The position numbers and the translations under genes are program-made. The notes beneath the pieces were generated by a model. The model worked only from the letters and a program-made list of their open reading frames with translations, was not told the DNA's origin and searched no databases. From NCBI RefSeq assembly GCF_000172635.2, contig NC_018632.1:1240001-1304000 (forward strand): a stretch of DNA of 64,000 bases, given 5' to 3'. Below are positions 35,521 through 45,256 of the stretch, piece by piece. Each line of letters begins with the position of its first letter. Position 1 is the stretch's first letter. The stretch is from Alteromonas macleodii ATCC 27126. Its GTDB lineage: Bacteria > Pseudomonadota > Gammaproteobacteria > Enterobacterales > Alteromonadaceae.

Positions 35521-37089
35521 ATGACTGACCAACAAACAGACGATAACAAATTGATTGCAGAGCGCCGTGCTAAGCTAAGCGCTATTCGCGAGCAGTGCCG
35601 TGCAAACGGTTTCCCAAACAGCTTCCGTCGCGAAAACTATGCGGATGAGCTTCAAGCTAAGTTCGGTGAATTCGACAAAGAAACGCTACAAGAGCAGGGT
35701 AACAAAGTAAGCATCGCTGGCCGTATTATGGCAAAGCGTGGTCCTTTCATGTTGCTTCAAGATATGACTGGCCGCATTCAGGCATACGCAGATAAAGACA
35801 CGCAAAAAGCCCTTAAAGCAAAATATGGCGCACTAGATATTGGCGACATTATTGGCGTGGCGGGTGACCTGCATAAGTCAGGTAAAGGCGACCTTTACGT
35901 GAACATGGAGCAATACGAGTTGCTAACCAAAGCACTTCGTCCATTGCCAGAAAAATTCCACGGTTTGAGTGACCAGGAAACGAAATATCGCCAGCGCTAC
36001 GTTGATTTGATCACAAGTGAACAAACGCGCAAAACGTTCATGATCCGTAGCAAGATCGTAAACGGTATTCGCAATTATCTTACCGAACGTGACTACCTTG
36101 AGGTAGAAACACCGATGCTTCAGGTTATTCCTGGCGGCGCGACAGCGAAGCCGTTTGTGACTCACCACAATGCGTTAGACATCGATATGTACCTGCGTAT
36201 TGCACCAGAGCTTTATCTTAAGCGCCTAGTGGTTGGTGGTTTTGAGCGTGTGTTCGAAATTAACCGTAACTTCCGTAATGAAGGCTTATCAACCCGTCAC
36301 AACCCAGAGTTTACTATGCTTGAGTTCTATCAAGCGTATGCAGACTACAACGACCTGATGAACCTTACCGAAGATATGCTGCGCACGCTGGCAGAAGATA
36401 TTCTTGGTACAAGCATTATCAAAAACACAACTAAAGACGCTGAAGGTAACGTAACGTCTGAAGTTGAATACGATTTTGGTAAGCCGTTTGACCGCTTAAG
36501 TATGGGCGAAGCTATTCTTAAGTACTGGCCAGAAGCTAACGAAGAAGCTATTCGCGACCCAGAGGCGAACCTTGACGCGCTTAAAGCAATGGCAAAACAG
36601 CTTCACATTAAAGAGCCTGAAGTTGACGGCATTTGGGGTGCGGGTAAGTACCTTTGCGAAATCTTCGAAGCAACAGCAGAAGAGAAGCTTATCCAACCTA
36701 CGTTTATTACAGAATATCCGTGGGAAGTATCGCCGCTTGCGCGCCGTAACGACAACAATCCATTCATTACAGACCGCTTCGAGTTCTTTGTAGGTGGACG
36801 TGAATTAGCGAATGGCTTTAGCGAGCTTAACGACCCAGAAGATCAGGCGGAACGTTTTGCAAAGCAGGTTGAAGAGAAAGACGCTGGCGACGATGAAGCC
36901 ATGCACTTTGACGATGACTACATCCGCGCCCTTGAATATGGCTTGCCGCCAACGGCGGGTGAAGGTATCGGGATTGACCGTCTAGCTATGCTATTTACTG
37001 ATAGCTCAACAATTAAAGATGTTATCTTGTTCCCACACATGAAGCCTCAGGCGCCAAAAGACGCGCAAGAAGCGGGCGAACAAGAATAA
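35521..37089 (+). CDS. lysS: Lysyl-tRNA synthetase (class II)
   Basis: 522 residues. The N-terminal OB-fold anticodon-binding domain ([22 protein letters not shown], in part) is followed by the class II core: motif 1 [16 protein letters not shown] near residue 193, motif 2 [15 protein letters not shown] near 240, and motif 3 [13 protein letters not shown] near 480. It charges tRNA-Lys. The insertion [18 protein letters not shown] near residue 305 is normal for proteobacteria. It is co-transcribed with prfB. Confidence 0.97.
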   Translation: MTDQQTDDNKLIAERRAKLSAIREQCRANGFPNSFRRENYADELQAKFGEFDKETLQEQGNKVSIAGRIMAKRGPFMLLQDMTGRIQAYADKDTQKALKAKYGALDIGDIIGVAGDLHKSGKGDLYVNMEQYELLTKALRPLPEKFHGLSDQETKYRQRYVDLITSEQTRKTFMIRSKIVNGIRNYLTERDYLEVETPMLQVIPGGATAKPFVTHHNALDIDMYLRIAPELYLKRLVVGGFERVFEINRNFRNEGLSTRHNPEFTMLEFYQAYADYNDLMNLTEDMLRTLAEDILGTSIIKNTTKDAEGNVTSEVEYDFGKPFDRLSMGEAILKYWPEANEEAIRDPEANLDALKAMAKQLHIKEPEVDGIWGAGKYLCEIFEATAEEKLIQPTFITEYPWEVSPLARRNDNNPFITDRFEFFVGGRELANGFSELNDPEDQAERFAKQVEEKDAGDDEAMHFDDDYIRALEYGLPPTAGEGIGIDRLAMLFTDSSTIKDVILFPHMKPQAPKDAQEAGEQE

Positions 37090-37129
37090 TCTTAATCCTT
37101 AAATTGCGTGATTTAGGTGCTCGGCGCTG

Positions 37130-38068
37130 TTAAAGCTTCAGCGCCTTAACACGCTCTACTAAAAGGGTATTCTCGGGAACGGGAATACCCTTTTTTGTTG
37201 CCATATCTACAATGTAACCGTTGATGGCGTCTATTTCTGTTTGTCTACCGTGAGCAACATCCTGATGCATACTTGAGTAGTTTTCTCCGGTCGCCTTGGC
37301 TACAGATAGCACATTTTCATGAACTGACAGTGCATCAAAATCTAGCCCGTAAGCATCCGCTACCTGAGTAAACTCATTGCAAATTGAAATACGGCTTTGT
37401 TCAAATTCAGGCTTAGCAATGTGCTTATTTTGGATATTGTGAAGCGCCGTTAGCGGGTTAATCACGGCATTAACGGAAAGCTTCGTCCACAGTGCTTTTA
37501 GAATATTATTTTGGTATTGCACTGGCGGAAGAGCCTTATCTAACGTCGCAATTGCGCTGGCTAGCTGTGGCGCTATTTGTGAGAGGGCGGCCAAAGATTG
37601 AGGTGATGGTTTATTTACATTTGGCGCGCCAATTTGCGTTGCGCCAACGCCAGTATACTTAACATGAAAACCACTTGATGTACTTACCTTTAACGCGCCA
37701 TGACTGGTTGTAGCAAGAAGCAACGGATAATCGCCGCCTAGTAAATCTCTTGCGATCTCAAGTCCGCCCATACCGTTGTGAAGCAGCACAACGGTAGGTT
37801 GTTGTGTGAGATAGGGAAGCCATTGCAATAGGGCTGCTTTAAGTTGATATACTTTCAAGGGGATTATCAGCACATCACTTTTAGGTAACACGATAGGTGA
37901 AGGCTTCGCAGGTTTTAGCGCAGTGGTTTGGCCGTTTTGCCAGTGTGCGCAAGAGGGCATGGTTTTCATGTCTCTGGGGTAGCAGTCATACGGCACGCCA
38001 TTTTTCTGGGAGCTCGCAGCAATCAGGCTTCCTATGGCACCGCCGCCAACTATATGTAGTTTACCCAT
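37130..38068 (-). CDS. 2-dehydropantoate 2-reductase family protein (PanE/ApbA)
   Basis: The 312-residue NADPH enzyme begins with the Rossmann motif LHIVGGGAIGSLIAA. It contains LLHNGMGGLE near residue 98, a core lysine/asparagine region KALWTKLSVNAVINPLTAL near 190 (conserved Lys and Asn), and SSMHQDVAHGRQTEIDAINGYIV near 268, typical of ketopantoate reductases. It would make pantoate for coenzyme A. I chose ATG at 38068; GTG at 38074 is in frame. Three copies of a 13-bp repeat overlap and precede its translation start. It is convergent with lysS; GGCGCTG/CAGCGCC at 37123-37145 may terminate both. Confidence 0.85.
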   Translation of the reverse strand: MGKLHIVGGGAIGSLIAASSQKNGVPYDCYPRDMKTMPSCAHWQNGQTTALKPAKPSPIVLPKSDVLIIPLKVYQLKAALLQWLPYLTQQPTVVLLHNGMGGLEIARDLLGGDYPLLLATTSHGALKVSTSSGFHVKYTGVGATQIGAPNVNKPSPQSLAALSQIAPQLASAIATLDKALPPVQYQNNILKALWTKLSVNAVINPLTALHNIQNKHIAKPEFEQSRISICNEFTQVADAYGLDFDALSVHENVLSVAKATGENYSSMHQDVAHGRQTEIDAINGYIVDMATKKGIPVPENTLLVERVKALKL

Positions 38069-38144
38069 TAGCACCTATTAAACATTCAAAGTAGCTTCTA
38101 TTTTTTTATGACTATTAGCACCTATTAGGTTAGCACCTATTAGG
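38068..38144. repeat. Three 13-bp direct repeats at the start of the panE-like gene
   Basis: TTAGCACCTATTA occurs at 38068-38080, 38115-38127 and 38130-38142; the last two are 15-bp tandem units with GG. On the minus strand each unit reads TAATAGGTGCTAA, and the first includes the ribosome site (AGGTG) of the gene. Confidence 0.8.
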
Positions 38145-38160
38145 CCGTTCGCGTTTTCCC

Positions 38161-38913
38161 CTAGCACACCGGCAAAAAGCGTGCGGGCAGGGAAGGCCAT
38201 GGATAAGTCTCAGGCGCATTAAGCCCGTTGTACCAAGTCTGCACATCGGCTTCGTTTATGACTTCACCTGTATCGAAAGGTGCAGTAACCGATAATTCAC
38301 CAGAAGACAAAGGTAGGCGCAAATGCCATGCATGAAGATACAGCCTGTCTGATGTCTCACCCCCATAAAGTGTATCACCCAAAATAGGTGCGCCAATGCT
38401 TTTAAGCGCCACACGAATTTGATGGGTTTTCCCCGAGTGAGGCTTAACGATAAACCCTCGGGTACCGGGCTTAGCCGCGCTACTGAAAAACTGAGTGATA
38501 GCCGGGTTTTCTGTGGTTTTTAGCAAAATCCGCTGGCCGCCTCGACGATTTTTCATATCGCCCATTATCATGCCTTGTTTCTTTTTAGGCTTGTGATCAC
38601 TTAGCGCCAAGTAATATTTGCTGACGCGTCTTGATGAGAAAAGCTCGCCAATTTCTCCGGCTACAGCTGCATTTTTAGCAAGACATAAACAGCCCGACGT
38701 GCCCGTATCTAAGCGGTGGCATAGATGCAGTTCTGTTACGGCTAACTGCTTTTTTAATCGGGTGACAATGCCGTCTATTTTTTCTGGTTCGCCGTTTTCG
38801 GCAATATCTTCTCTAACATCTGCCTCACTGGTGGCATCGTGCATAGCAATGCCAATAGGCTTGTTAACAATAATGAGGTCTGTATTTTCAAAGAGAACGG
38901 GGATCGGCTGCAC
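38161..38913 (-). CDS. RluA-family RNA pseudouridine synthase
   Basis: This 250-residue protein carries the catalytic motif HRLDTGTSG (Asp69), NKPIGIAMH near residue 17, and KPHSGKTHQIRVALKSIGAPILGDTLYG (in part) near 157. It lacks an S4 domain and is short, as in the TIGR01621 group of RluA-like enzymes. It isomerises uridine in rRNA or tRNA; the target site is unknown. Its GTG start overlaps the TAG of the Hpt gene by one base (TAGTG), so the two are translationally coupled. Confidence 0.85.
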   Translation of the reverse strand: MQPIPVLFENTDLIIVNKPIGIAMHDATSEADVREDIAENGEPEKIDGIVTRLKKQLAVTELHLCHRLDTGTSGCLCLAKNAAVAGEIGELFSSRRVSKYYLALSDHKPKKKQGMIMGDMKNRRGGQRILLKTTENPAITQFFSSAAKPGTRGFIVKPHSGKTHQIRVALKSIGAPILGDTLYGGETSDRLYLHAWHLRLPLSSGELSVTAPFDTGEVINEADVQTWYNGLNAPETYPWPSLPARFLPVC

Positions 38914-39479
38914 TAGCTATTTTCTAACTCTGAAATGGCTTCTTCATAGTCAAGTTCGTCTACCGCATCGATAATAGCCGAGCGCTTTTCTTGAGGTAGG
39001 GCAAGGGCATCTAGCCATTCATCCAGTTTGTCCTGGGCGATAAACTCGCTCGCTTTCAGCGCTGTCATTAACTGTTTTCGCGCTTGCTCAGCTGCTGCTC
39101 CATTCGCCGGTGCCGGGGCAGAAGCTGTGACTTCTGGCTCTTTGATCAACGCATCAACCGCAGCAATGGTTTCATCTAGTACTGCGATAAAAGCAGGGTA
39201 TTGTTCAGCAACGCGTTTGTCGTTTCTAAAGCCGCTTTCTACAGGCTTGCTCGCATTGTGCAAAGCAAAAAGCCCTAGGTTTCCTGTCACGCCTTTTAGT
39301 GTGTGAACAAGAGAGTAAGCCTCATTAAAATCACCCTTAGCAACATGCGCCTGCAAGTCAGCATCAAGAGAACGGTATTCGTCCGTAAACTTACCAAGTA
39401 GGGTGAACAACAGTTTTTTGTTACCACTTAGCTGTGACATTCCAAAATCAATATCGACTACTGTTGTTGACTGATCCAT
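38913..39479 (-). CDS. Histidine phosphotransfer (Hpt) domain protein
   Basis: 188 residues from the ATG at 39479, which has AGGATAG upstream; an ATG 24 bases earlier is less likely. The Hpt four-helix domain spans residues 12-110 with the phospho-acceptor His59 in SLVHTLKGVTGNLGL. A flexible Ala/Pro/Glu linker leads to a second acidic helical region (EKRSAIIDAVDELDYEEAI). Such proteins relay phosphate between hybrid kinases and response regulators. No kinase is adjacent. Operon with the pseudouridine synthase gene. Confidence 0.8.
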   Translation of the reverse strand: MDQSTTVVDIDFGMSQLSGNKKLLFTLLGKFTDEYRSLDADLQAHVAKGDFNEAYSLVHTLKGVTGNLGLFALHNASKPVESGFRNDKRVAEQYPAFIAVLDETIAAVDALIKEPEVTASAPAPANGAAAEQARKQLMTALKASEFIAQDKLDEWLDALALPQEKRSAIIDAVDELDYEEAISELENS

Positions 39480-39816
39480 GCAACTATCCTTTTTATTTCG
39501 CAACTTCTATTGGGCTATTTCTATTCCAAATGGAAACCGTTTGTCAGTTCATTCGTACCACTTAGCGAATTCAACTGGCTAAAGCCTATTTTACAAAAGA
39601 CTATGAAGTGTAAGTGTATTTCAGAAATACACAAATTAATACAATCATAGCAAAGTCGAAGCAAGTAAAGCGCTAAAAAGTCTGGTAGTCTTCGAAAATT
39701 CGCTTGCGCTATAGAGATAGCAACCTCTGTTTTCACCCAATAAGCCAAGTACCACTCAGTGAATATAGAGTGAAAAGGCAGAGTGAAGAATGTGTAGTAA
39801 TTTAAAAGGAATCATC
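39480..39816. other. 337-base divergent intergenic region
   Basis: Between the Hpt gene and the M16 peptidase gene. A minus frame of 75 codons (39521-39748) has no ribosome site or recognisable motif and I do not call it. Related GTGAA/GAGTGAA stretches at 39758-39786 may be promoter elements; nothing else is seen. Confidence 0.4.
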
Positions 39817-42702
39817 ATGTCAGGAAAACTGACCCTACGTACCTTCGTTATGACCATAGGCGTCATTGTAGTAACAGCGTGTCAGCACGTACAGGAAGAG
39901 AAGACGAATAACCAACTAAACACAGTAGCTGATTCGTCGAACACCGTGTCTATTCCTTACGAAAAGTACACATTAGAAAACGGACTTACCGTCATTCTCC
40001 ACGAAGACCATTCTGACCCACTGGTTCATGTTGACGTTACCTATCACGTTGGCTCTGCGCGAGAAGAGGTAGGTAAATCGGGTTTTGCTCACTTTTTTGA
40101 GCACATGATGTTTCAAGGCTCAAAACACGTTGCCGATGAGCAGCATTTTAAGGTTATTACGGAATCGGGCGGTAACTTAAACGGCACAACCAATACCGAT
40201 CGCACAAACTATTTTGAAACCGTACCGGCTAACCAATTGGAGAAAGTCCTTTGGCTAGAATCTGACAGAATGGGCTATCTGTTAGAAGCCGTAGACCAAA
40301 CTAAGTTTGAAAACCAAAGAGAAACGGTTAAAAATGAGCGTGCACAACGTGTGGACAATCAGCCGTATGGATTGCGTTTCGAGCTTAATGGTGAAGCGTT
40401 ATATCCCGAAGGGCATCCATACTCGTGGATGACTATCGGCTATGTAGAAGATTTAGACCGGGTTGACGTCAATGACCTAAAAGCCTTTTTTAAGCGCTGG
40501 TATGGCCCGAACAATGCGGTCCTAACTATTGGTGGCGATATCGACGTAGCCAAAACCAAAGCGTGGGTGAACAAGTACTTTGGGGAAATCCCAACAGGAC
40601 CGAAAGTAGAAGAGCCTGAGCCTCAGCCAGTAACGCTAGACGAAACCCGTTATGTAACGTTAGAAGATAAAGTTCATCTTCCGCTTCTGCAAATAACTTA
40701 CCCTACAGTGTATGGTCGCCATGAAGACGAAGCGCCACTGGACGTGTTGGCCGATATTTTAGGCGGTGGAAAAACCTCACTGTTTTACAAAAACCTAGTC
40801 AAAGAAGGCATGGCGGTGCAAGCCGTGGTGTCTCACCCTTGCCGCGAACTTGCCTGTGAATTTCAGCTACTCGCTTTGGCTAACCCTGCAAAAATTACCT
40901 CACTTTCTACTCTTCAGAACGTACTGAATGAAACCCTAAAAGAGTTTGAGACACGTGGTGTCACGGCAGATGATTTGGCGCGTACAAAAGGACAAATTGA
41001 AGCGCGTACGGTATTTGGCTTACAAAGTGTGTCTGGCAAAGTGTCAGCCCTCGCCGCTAACGAAACCTTTTACCAAACGCCAGATTTGATTGCCGAAGAT
41101 ATTGCGCGCTACAACGCCGTAACTGCTGAAGACGTTATGCGTGTTTACAATAAATACATTAAAGACGCCAATAGCGTTGTATTAAGCGTGGTGCCCAAAG
41201 GGCAGGTTCAGCTCGCTGCGGCTGAGCAGACCTTTGAACGTCCGGTGAGAAATATTGAAATCGATACGGTAGAAGTGTCTGAAAATGAAGCTGTTACCAG
41301 TGCCCTATCTACCAATACCGCCCCTAGCTTTGATAGAAGCGTAATGCCGAAAGCCGGTGAGGCACCGGTTGTGGAAGTTCCTGATTATTGGGAATCTGAA
41401 CTTGCTAACGGCATTGAAATACTTGGCGTAACCAGCACCGAAACGCCAACGGTAACGCTTACATTAGGTATGGATGGCGGCATGTTGCTAGACCCTGAAG
41501 GTAAAGCGGGTACGGCCTACTTAACCGCGTTACTTATGAATGAAACTACAAAGCATTACAGCAATGAAGAATTAGCTAGCGAACTTGCAAAACTGGGTAG
41601 CGCTATCCGATTTAGTACTGCAGGTAGATACTCACAAGTTTACGTCTCTACCTTAACCAAGCATTTAGATGAAACCCTAGCGCTATTAAAAGAAAAGCTG
41701 TTCAACCCTGCGTTCACTCAAGAAGATTTTGACCGCATGAAAGAGCGTGTTGTACAAGGCTTGCAGCAACAAGCGAAAACGCCGTCTAGCTTAGCCCGCC
41801 GCGCGCGTGACCTCGTTTTGTTTGGTGAAGAGAACCGTGTCAGCCTGCCGGATGAAGGCACGCTGCAAACTGTGCAGAATATCACGTTGGAAGATGTTAA
41901 AACGTTTTATGCCAATTACTATTCGCCAGATAAAGCGAGTATCGTCGTTGTTGGTAACTTACCGAAAAAAGACATGGTGAATACACTAGACTTTATTGGT
42001 CAGTGGAAGGGGAATTCCTATGAATTTGCTGATTACAGCGATTTTCCCAAGTACGAAGAAAACCAAATCTTCCTAGTGGATAGCCCAGAAGCGGTTCAGT
42101 CGGTAGTATTTATTGTTGATAGAAGCTTACCTTTTGATGCGACAGGCGATCACTTTAAGTCTCGCCTTATGAACTTCCCATTAGGGGGAGCATTTAATAG
42201 CCGCATAAATCTGAACCTTCGAGAAGATAAAGGCTTCACCTATGGAGCAAATAGTGGTTTCGTTGGTGGCAAAACCCTTGGCTGGTTTGAAGCAAGTACC
42301 GACCTCACTGCTGCTAACACAGGTGAAGGTATCGCTGAAATTTTAAAAGAGATTAATCGCTACCGCACTGAAGGTGTAACCGAGGAAGAAATTGCGTTCA
42401 TGCGCAATGCCTTTACGTTAAGCGACGCACTTGAATTTGAAACACCTACCAGTAAAGCGCGCTTTTTAAGGCAATTGCTTAGCTATGGTCTTGATAAAGG
42501 CTATCGTGAAGAGCAGCTTGCTATTATCAACAATATTGATAAGAAAACGATGGATACCTTGGCAAAGCAATATTTGAATCTTGATAAGATGCAAATTATT
42601 GTAGTAGGCGATAAAGCTAAAATTTTGCCTCAGTTAAACGCGCTATCGATACCAATTATCGAGTTATCAGTAGAGAGTAACACCCGAGAAACGTTAAACT
42701 GA
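39817..42702 (+). CDS. M16 (pitrilysin/insulinase) family zinc peptidase lipoprotein
   Basis: 961 residues from the ATG at 39817, which has AAAAGGA at the right distance; nine codons upstream another ATG is in frame. The lipoprotein signal ends at Cys22 (VVTAC). The first half has the inverted zinc motif HFFEH (residues about 92-96) with the downstream Glu in ENQRETVKNERAQR. The second half (from about residue 530) is a non-catalytic M16 repeat, with RINLNLREDKGFTYGANSGF near 805. It probably degrades peptides in the periplasm, attached to a membrane. It appears single-transcribed. Confidence 0.9.
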   Translation: MSGKLTLRTFVMTIGVIVVTACQHVQEEKTNNQLNTVADSSNTVSIPYEKYTLENGLTVILHEDHSDPLVHVDVTYHVGSAREEVGKSGFAHFFEHMMFQGSKHVADEQHFKVITESGGNLNGTTNTDRTNYFETVPANQLEKVLWLESDRMGYLLEAVDQTKFENQRETVKNERAQRVDNQPYGLRFELNGEALYPEGHPYSWMTIGYVEDLDRVDVNDLKAFFKRWYGPNNAVLTIGGDIDVAKTKAWVNKYFGEIPTGPKVEEPEPQPVTLDETRYVTLEDKVHLPLLQITYPTVYGRHEDEAPLDVLADILGGGKTSLFYKNLVKEGMAVQAVVSHPCRELACEFQLLALANPAKITSLSTLQNVLNETLKEFETRGVTADDLARTKGQIEARTVFGLQSVSGKVSALAANETFYQTPDLIAEDIARYNAVTAEDVMRVYNKYIKDANSVVLSVVPKGQVQLAAAEQTFERPVRNIEIDTVEVSENEAVTSALSTNTAPSFDRSVMPKAGEAPVVEVPDYWESELANGIEILGVTSTETPTVTLTLGMDGGMLLDPEGKAGTAYLTALLMNETTKHYSNEELASELAKLGSAIRFSTAGRYSQVYVSTLTKHLDETLALLKEKLFNPAFTQEDFDRMKERVVQGLQQQAKTPSSLARRARDLVLFGEENRVSLPDEGTLQTVQNITLEDVKTFYANYYSPDKASIVVVGNLPKKDMVNTLDFIGQWKGNSYEFADYSDFPKYEENQIFLVDSPEAVQSVVFIVDRSLPFDATGDHFKSRLMNFPLGGAFNSRINLNLREDKGFTYGANSGFVGGKTLGWFEASTDLTAANTGEGIAEILKEINRYRTEGVTEEEIAFMRNAFTLSDALEFETPTSKARFLRQLLSYGLDKGYREEQLAIINNIDKKTMDTLAKQYLNLDKMQIIVVGDKAKILPQLNALSIPIIELSVESNTRETLN

Positions 42703-42732
42703 TAGATTGATTTTTGTTGAATTTACATTATT

Positions 42733-42751
42733 GCCCCCCATAACAGGGGGC
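42733..42751 (+). terminator. G+C-rich hairpin between the M16 gene and gshA
   Basis: GCCCCC (42733-42738) and GGGGGC (42746-42751) with a 7-base loop, 31 bases after the M16 stop and just before the gshA ribosome site. There is no good T tract, so it may be an attenuating hairpin. Confidence 0.4.
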
Positions 42752-42776
42752 TATATTGACATAACGGACCACCATT

Positions 42777-44375
42777 TTGACTGTAGACTCATCCCGTTTT
42801 GAAGCGCGCATTGCTGCGCTTAAGTCACCCGAATTTCTCGCTGCGCTAAAAGATATTAAGCGCGGCGTTGAGCGCGAAGCCCTTCGTATAAACCCGAACG
42901 GTACGTTGGCACAAACACCCCATCCTAAACCGCTGGGATCTGCGCTAACCCATGATTCAATCACCACAGACTTTTCTGAATCGTTGCTTGAATTCATTAC
43001 GCCGCCAGAAAACAGTGCTGCCAAAACGATTTCTCAGTTAAAAGATATCCATAAATTCGTTATTGATAATATTGGTGAAGAGCAAATATGGCCGCTAAGT
43101 ATGCCATGCTTTATAGATGATGAAGCGCACATTCCCATCGCCTATTTTGGTGAGTCAAATGTGGGCAAGATGAAGCGTGTATATCGCATTGGTCTGAAAA
43201 ACCGCTACGGCAGTATGATGCAGGCAATTGCCGGCGTGCATTTCAACTTTTCTCTTCCCGAAACGTTTTGGAAGCTATGGGCTGAACTGAACGAAAAAGA
43301 ACATTCTCAAGAGCAGACTTCAGCCGATTATTTTGGGCTTATCCGCAACTACCGCAGGTTGTGTTGGCTTATTCCTTATTTGTACGGTGCATCCCCTGCA
43401 TTATGTGGATCGTTTTTAAAAGGAAAGCAGCATGCGTTACCTTTTAAAAAGGTAGGTAAGGGCACGGTATACATGCCATACGCGACATCACTTCGCATGA
43501 GTGATTTAGGCTACACAAGTGCAGAGCAATCGTCGCTTAAGATTTGTTACAACAAGCTAGACAACTATGTCACCTTGCTGCGCGATGCGATGAATACGCC
43601 GTCATCCCGGTTCAGCCAGTTTGCTGCAGGCGAAGAGGGCAATTATCAACAGTTAAGTCGCAACATCATTCAAATTGAAAATGAACTGTACTCGCCTATA
43701 CGCCCTAAGCAGCCCACTCAGTCAATGGAAAAGCCAACAGACGCTTTGGTTAGACGCGGTATCAGCTACATTGAAGTGCGCGCTCTAGATGTAAATCCAT
43801 TTTCGGCAATTGGTATTTCACAGACGCAATTCGATTTCTTAGATGTTTTCTTAGTGGCGTGCTTACTAATGCCAAGTGCAGAACTTGACGAAGCGCAGCT
43901 TAAAGAAGCTAAAGAGAATATGAATAAAGTGGTGTTAGAAGGGCGAAACCCTGATTTGCTCCTGCAAAATGGCGGAGAAAATATTTCACTACCTAAATGG
44001 TGTGCCTCGCTGTTTAAGTCCTTCGAGCAAGCGGCCGAATTACTCGATTTAGCCAATGATACGTCGCGTTATACACAAGCGGTGAACGTCGAGGCTGAGA
44101 AAGTGGCGGATCCGGCGCTAACACCGTCAGGTAAACTACTTGCTACTTTGCTAGAAAGCGACAAAGATAATGGCGTGTTGGGCTTAGAGCTGGCACAAGC
44201 TTATCAAGCTGAGATGAAGTCTTTTGAATACACGGATACGGATGCTGCTGGTTTTGCTGCCCAAGCTGACGTGTCGTTTGCTGCTCAAAAAGAAATAGAA
44301 GCTGCTGATGTGAAAGACTTTGATACATTTATTCGTGATTATTTCGCTGAGGCCCCAGCAAAAAAAAATGCCTGA
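42777..44375 (+). CDS. gshA: Glutamate-cysteine ligase
   Basis: It catalyses the first step of glutathione synthesis. The 532 residues are close to E. coli GshA (518). Family blocks include IKRGVEREALRINPNGTLAQT near residue 25, SALTHDSITTDFSESLLEFITP near 52, QAIAGVHFNFSLP near 148 and RGISYIEVRALDVNPF near 322. The start is TTG at 42777, as in E. coli gshA, which limits expression. A hairpin includes the stop codon. Confidence 0.95.
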   Translation: MTVDSSRFEARIAALKSPEFLAALKDIKRGVEREALRINPNGTLAQTPHPKPLGSALTHDSITTDFSESLLEFITPPENSAAKTISQLKDIHKFVIDNIGEEQIWPLSMPCFIDDEAHIPIAYFGESNVGKMKRVYRIGLKNRYGSMMQAIAGVHFNFSLPETFWKLWAELNEKEHSQEQTSADYFGLIRNYRRLCWLIPYLYGASPALCGSFLKGKQHALPFKKVGKGTVYMPYATSLRMSDLGYTSAEQSSLKICYNKLDNYVTLLRDAMNTPSSRFSQFAAGEEGNYQQLSRNIIQIENELYSPIRPKQPTQSMEKPTDALVRRGISYIEVRALDVNPFSAIGISQTQFDFLDVFLVACLLMPSAELDEAQLKEAKENMNKVVLEGRNPDLLLQNGGENISLPKWCASLFKSFEQAAELLDLANDTSRYTQAVNVEAEKVADPALTPSGKLLATLLESDKDNGVLGLELAQAYQAEMKSFEYTDTDAAGFAAQADVSFAAQKEIEAADVKDFDTFIRDYFAEAPAKKNA

Positions 44376-44389
44376 CATAGGTCAGGCAT
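44368..44389. repeat. Hairpin containing the gshA stop codon
   Basis: ATGCCTGAC (44368-44376) and GTCAGGCAT (44381-44389) form a 9-bp stem with loop ATAG; the TGA stop is in the left arm. Eight A bases precede it, so on the minus strand it has the form of an intrinsic terminator. Confidence 0.7.
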
Positions 44390-44442
44390 CGAAGGGTTCC
44401 AGGGAAACACACATTTTACTAGAACATTAGTTAAGACAAGCT

Positions 44443-45081
44443 ATGAACCAAAAGTTCAAAAAATTGGTTGTTTTTTTATCAACTCTCATCGTTCTTTTTC
44501 CGCTGTTTATCGCTGGGTGTGCAACTACGCCTCCTAAAGACATCAGTAATTTGTGCGAAATATTCTACGAAAAGGACGATTGGTATGATGCAGCTGCTGA
44601 TGCCCGCGATAAATGGGGTGTGCCTATACATGTTCCAATGGCCATGATGTATCAAGAAAGTTCCTTCCGCCACGATGCGCTTCCACCGCGTGATTACGTT
44701 TTCTTCGGGCTTATTCCTTGGGGGCGTGTTAGTTCGGCTTATGGCTATTCACAAGCGAAAACACCTACCTGGTCTGACTATATGAGAGAAACAGATAACA
44801 GTGGTGCGGATCGTGATGATTTCGAGGACGCTATCGACTTTATGGGATGGTTTATTTACAAGTCGCAAAAAGTGAACGGTATTTCTAAATGGGATGCCTA
44901 CGCGCAATACCTTAACTATCACGAAGGATGGGGCGGGTACAAACGCAGAAGCTATGATAGAAAGCCGTGGCTGAAGAAAGTGGCGTCAAAAGTTAAAGCG
45001 CGCTCGCTGCGCTATGCTACGCAACTTAAAACCTGCGAGGAAGATCTTCAAAAAGGTTGGTTTATGAAGCTGTTTAGCTAA
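44443..45081 (+). CDS. Lipoprotein with lytic-transglycosylase-like (SLT) domain
   Basis: A 212-residue protein with a lipoprotein signal peptide ending at Cys26 (LFIAGC). The lysozyme-like fold follows: a putative catalytic Glu in MAMMYQESSFRHDA near residue 72, SSAYGYSQAKTPTW near 103 (GYSQ in place of the usual GLMQ), and YLNYHEGWGGYKR near 164. It probably cuts or binds peptidoglycan from the outer membrane side. Divergence from the standard GLMQ motif leaves the activity uncertain. A strong terminator follows. Confidence 0.82.
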   Translation: MNQKFKKLVVFLSTLIVLFPLFIAGCATTPPKDISNLCEIFYEKDDWYDAAADARDKWGVPIHVPMAMMYQESSFRHDALPPRDYVFFGLIPWGRVSSAYGYSQAKTPTWSDYMRETDNSGADRDDFEDAIDFMGWFIYKSQKVNGISKWDAYAQYLNYHEGWGGYKRRSYDRKPWLKKVASKVKARSLRYATQLKTCEEDLQKGWFMKLFS

Positions 45082-45095
45082 ATTAAAGAAGCGAG

Positions 45096-45123
45096 AAAAA
45101 GCGACGTGATAGTCGCTTTTTTT
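45096..45123 (+). terminator. Rho-independent terminator after the SLT lipoprotein gene
   Basis: AGCGAC (45100-45105), loop GTGATA, GTCGCT (45112-45117), then seven T bases, preceded by A-tract complement. Confidence 0.85.
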
Positions 45124-45170
45124 ATGCGTCTATGAACGTTGATTAAAATAAATAGAAAAATATATTGAAG

Positions 45171-45250
45171 AAAAAAATTGAGGGATAGACGGGCGTCTAT
45201 CCCTCAGCGACGCTAAGCCAAGACCGTTTTTTACCCAACGTCGAACAGGC
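45171..45250 (-). ncRNA. Predicted Fur-regulated small RNA (about 80 nt) with intrinsic terminator
   Basis: No protein frame explains this stretch. On the minus strand a sigma70-like promoter (45285-45257) would start RNA near 45250. It would end in a 12-bp stem GAGGGATAGAC/GTCTATCCCTC (45180-45205, loop of four) followed by AATTTTTTT. Between them lies an A-rich single strand (GGGUAAAAAACGG) of the type bound by Hfq. ACGGUCU (nt 24-30) is complementary to AGACCGU between the Shine-Dalgarno and start codon of sodB in this window (56597-56591). By size, Fur box and target it resembles RyhB in role, though sequence similarity is slight. Prediction only. Confidence 0.6.
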
Positions 45251-45256
45251 ATTTAC

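Noticed and set aside
39521..39748. Minus frame of 75 codons between the Hpt and M16 genes
   Set aside because: No ribosome site, no family motif, atypical residue make-up; probably chance.
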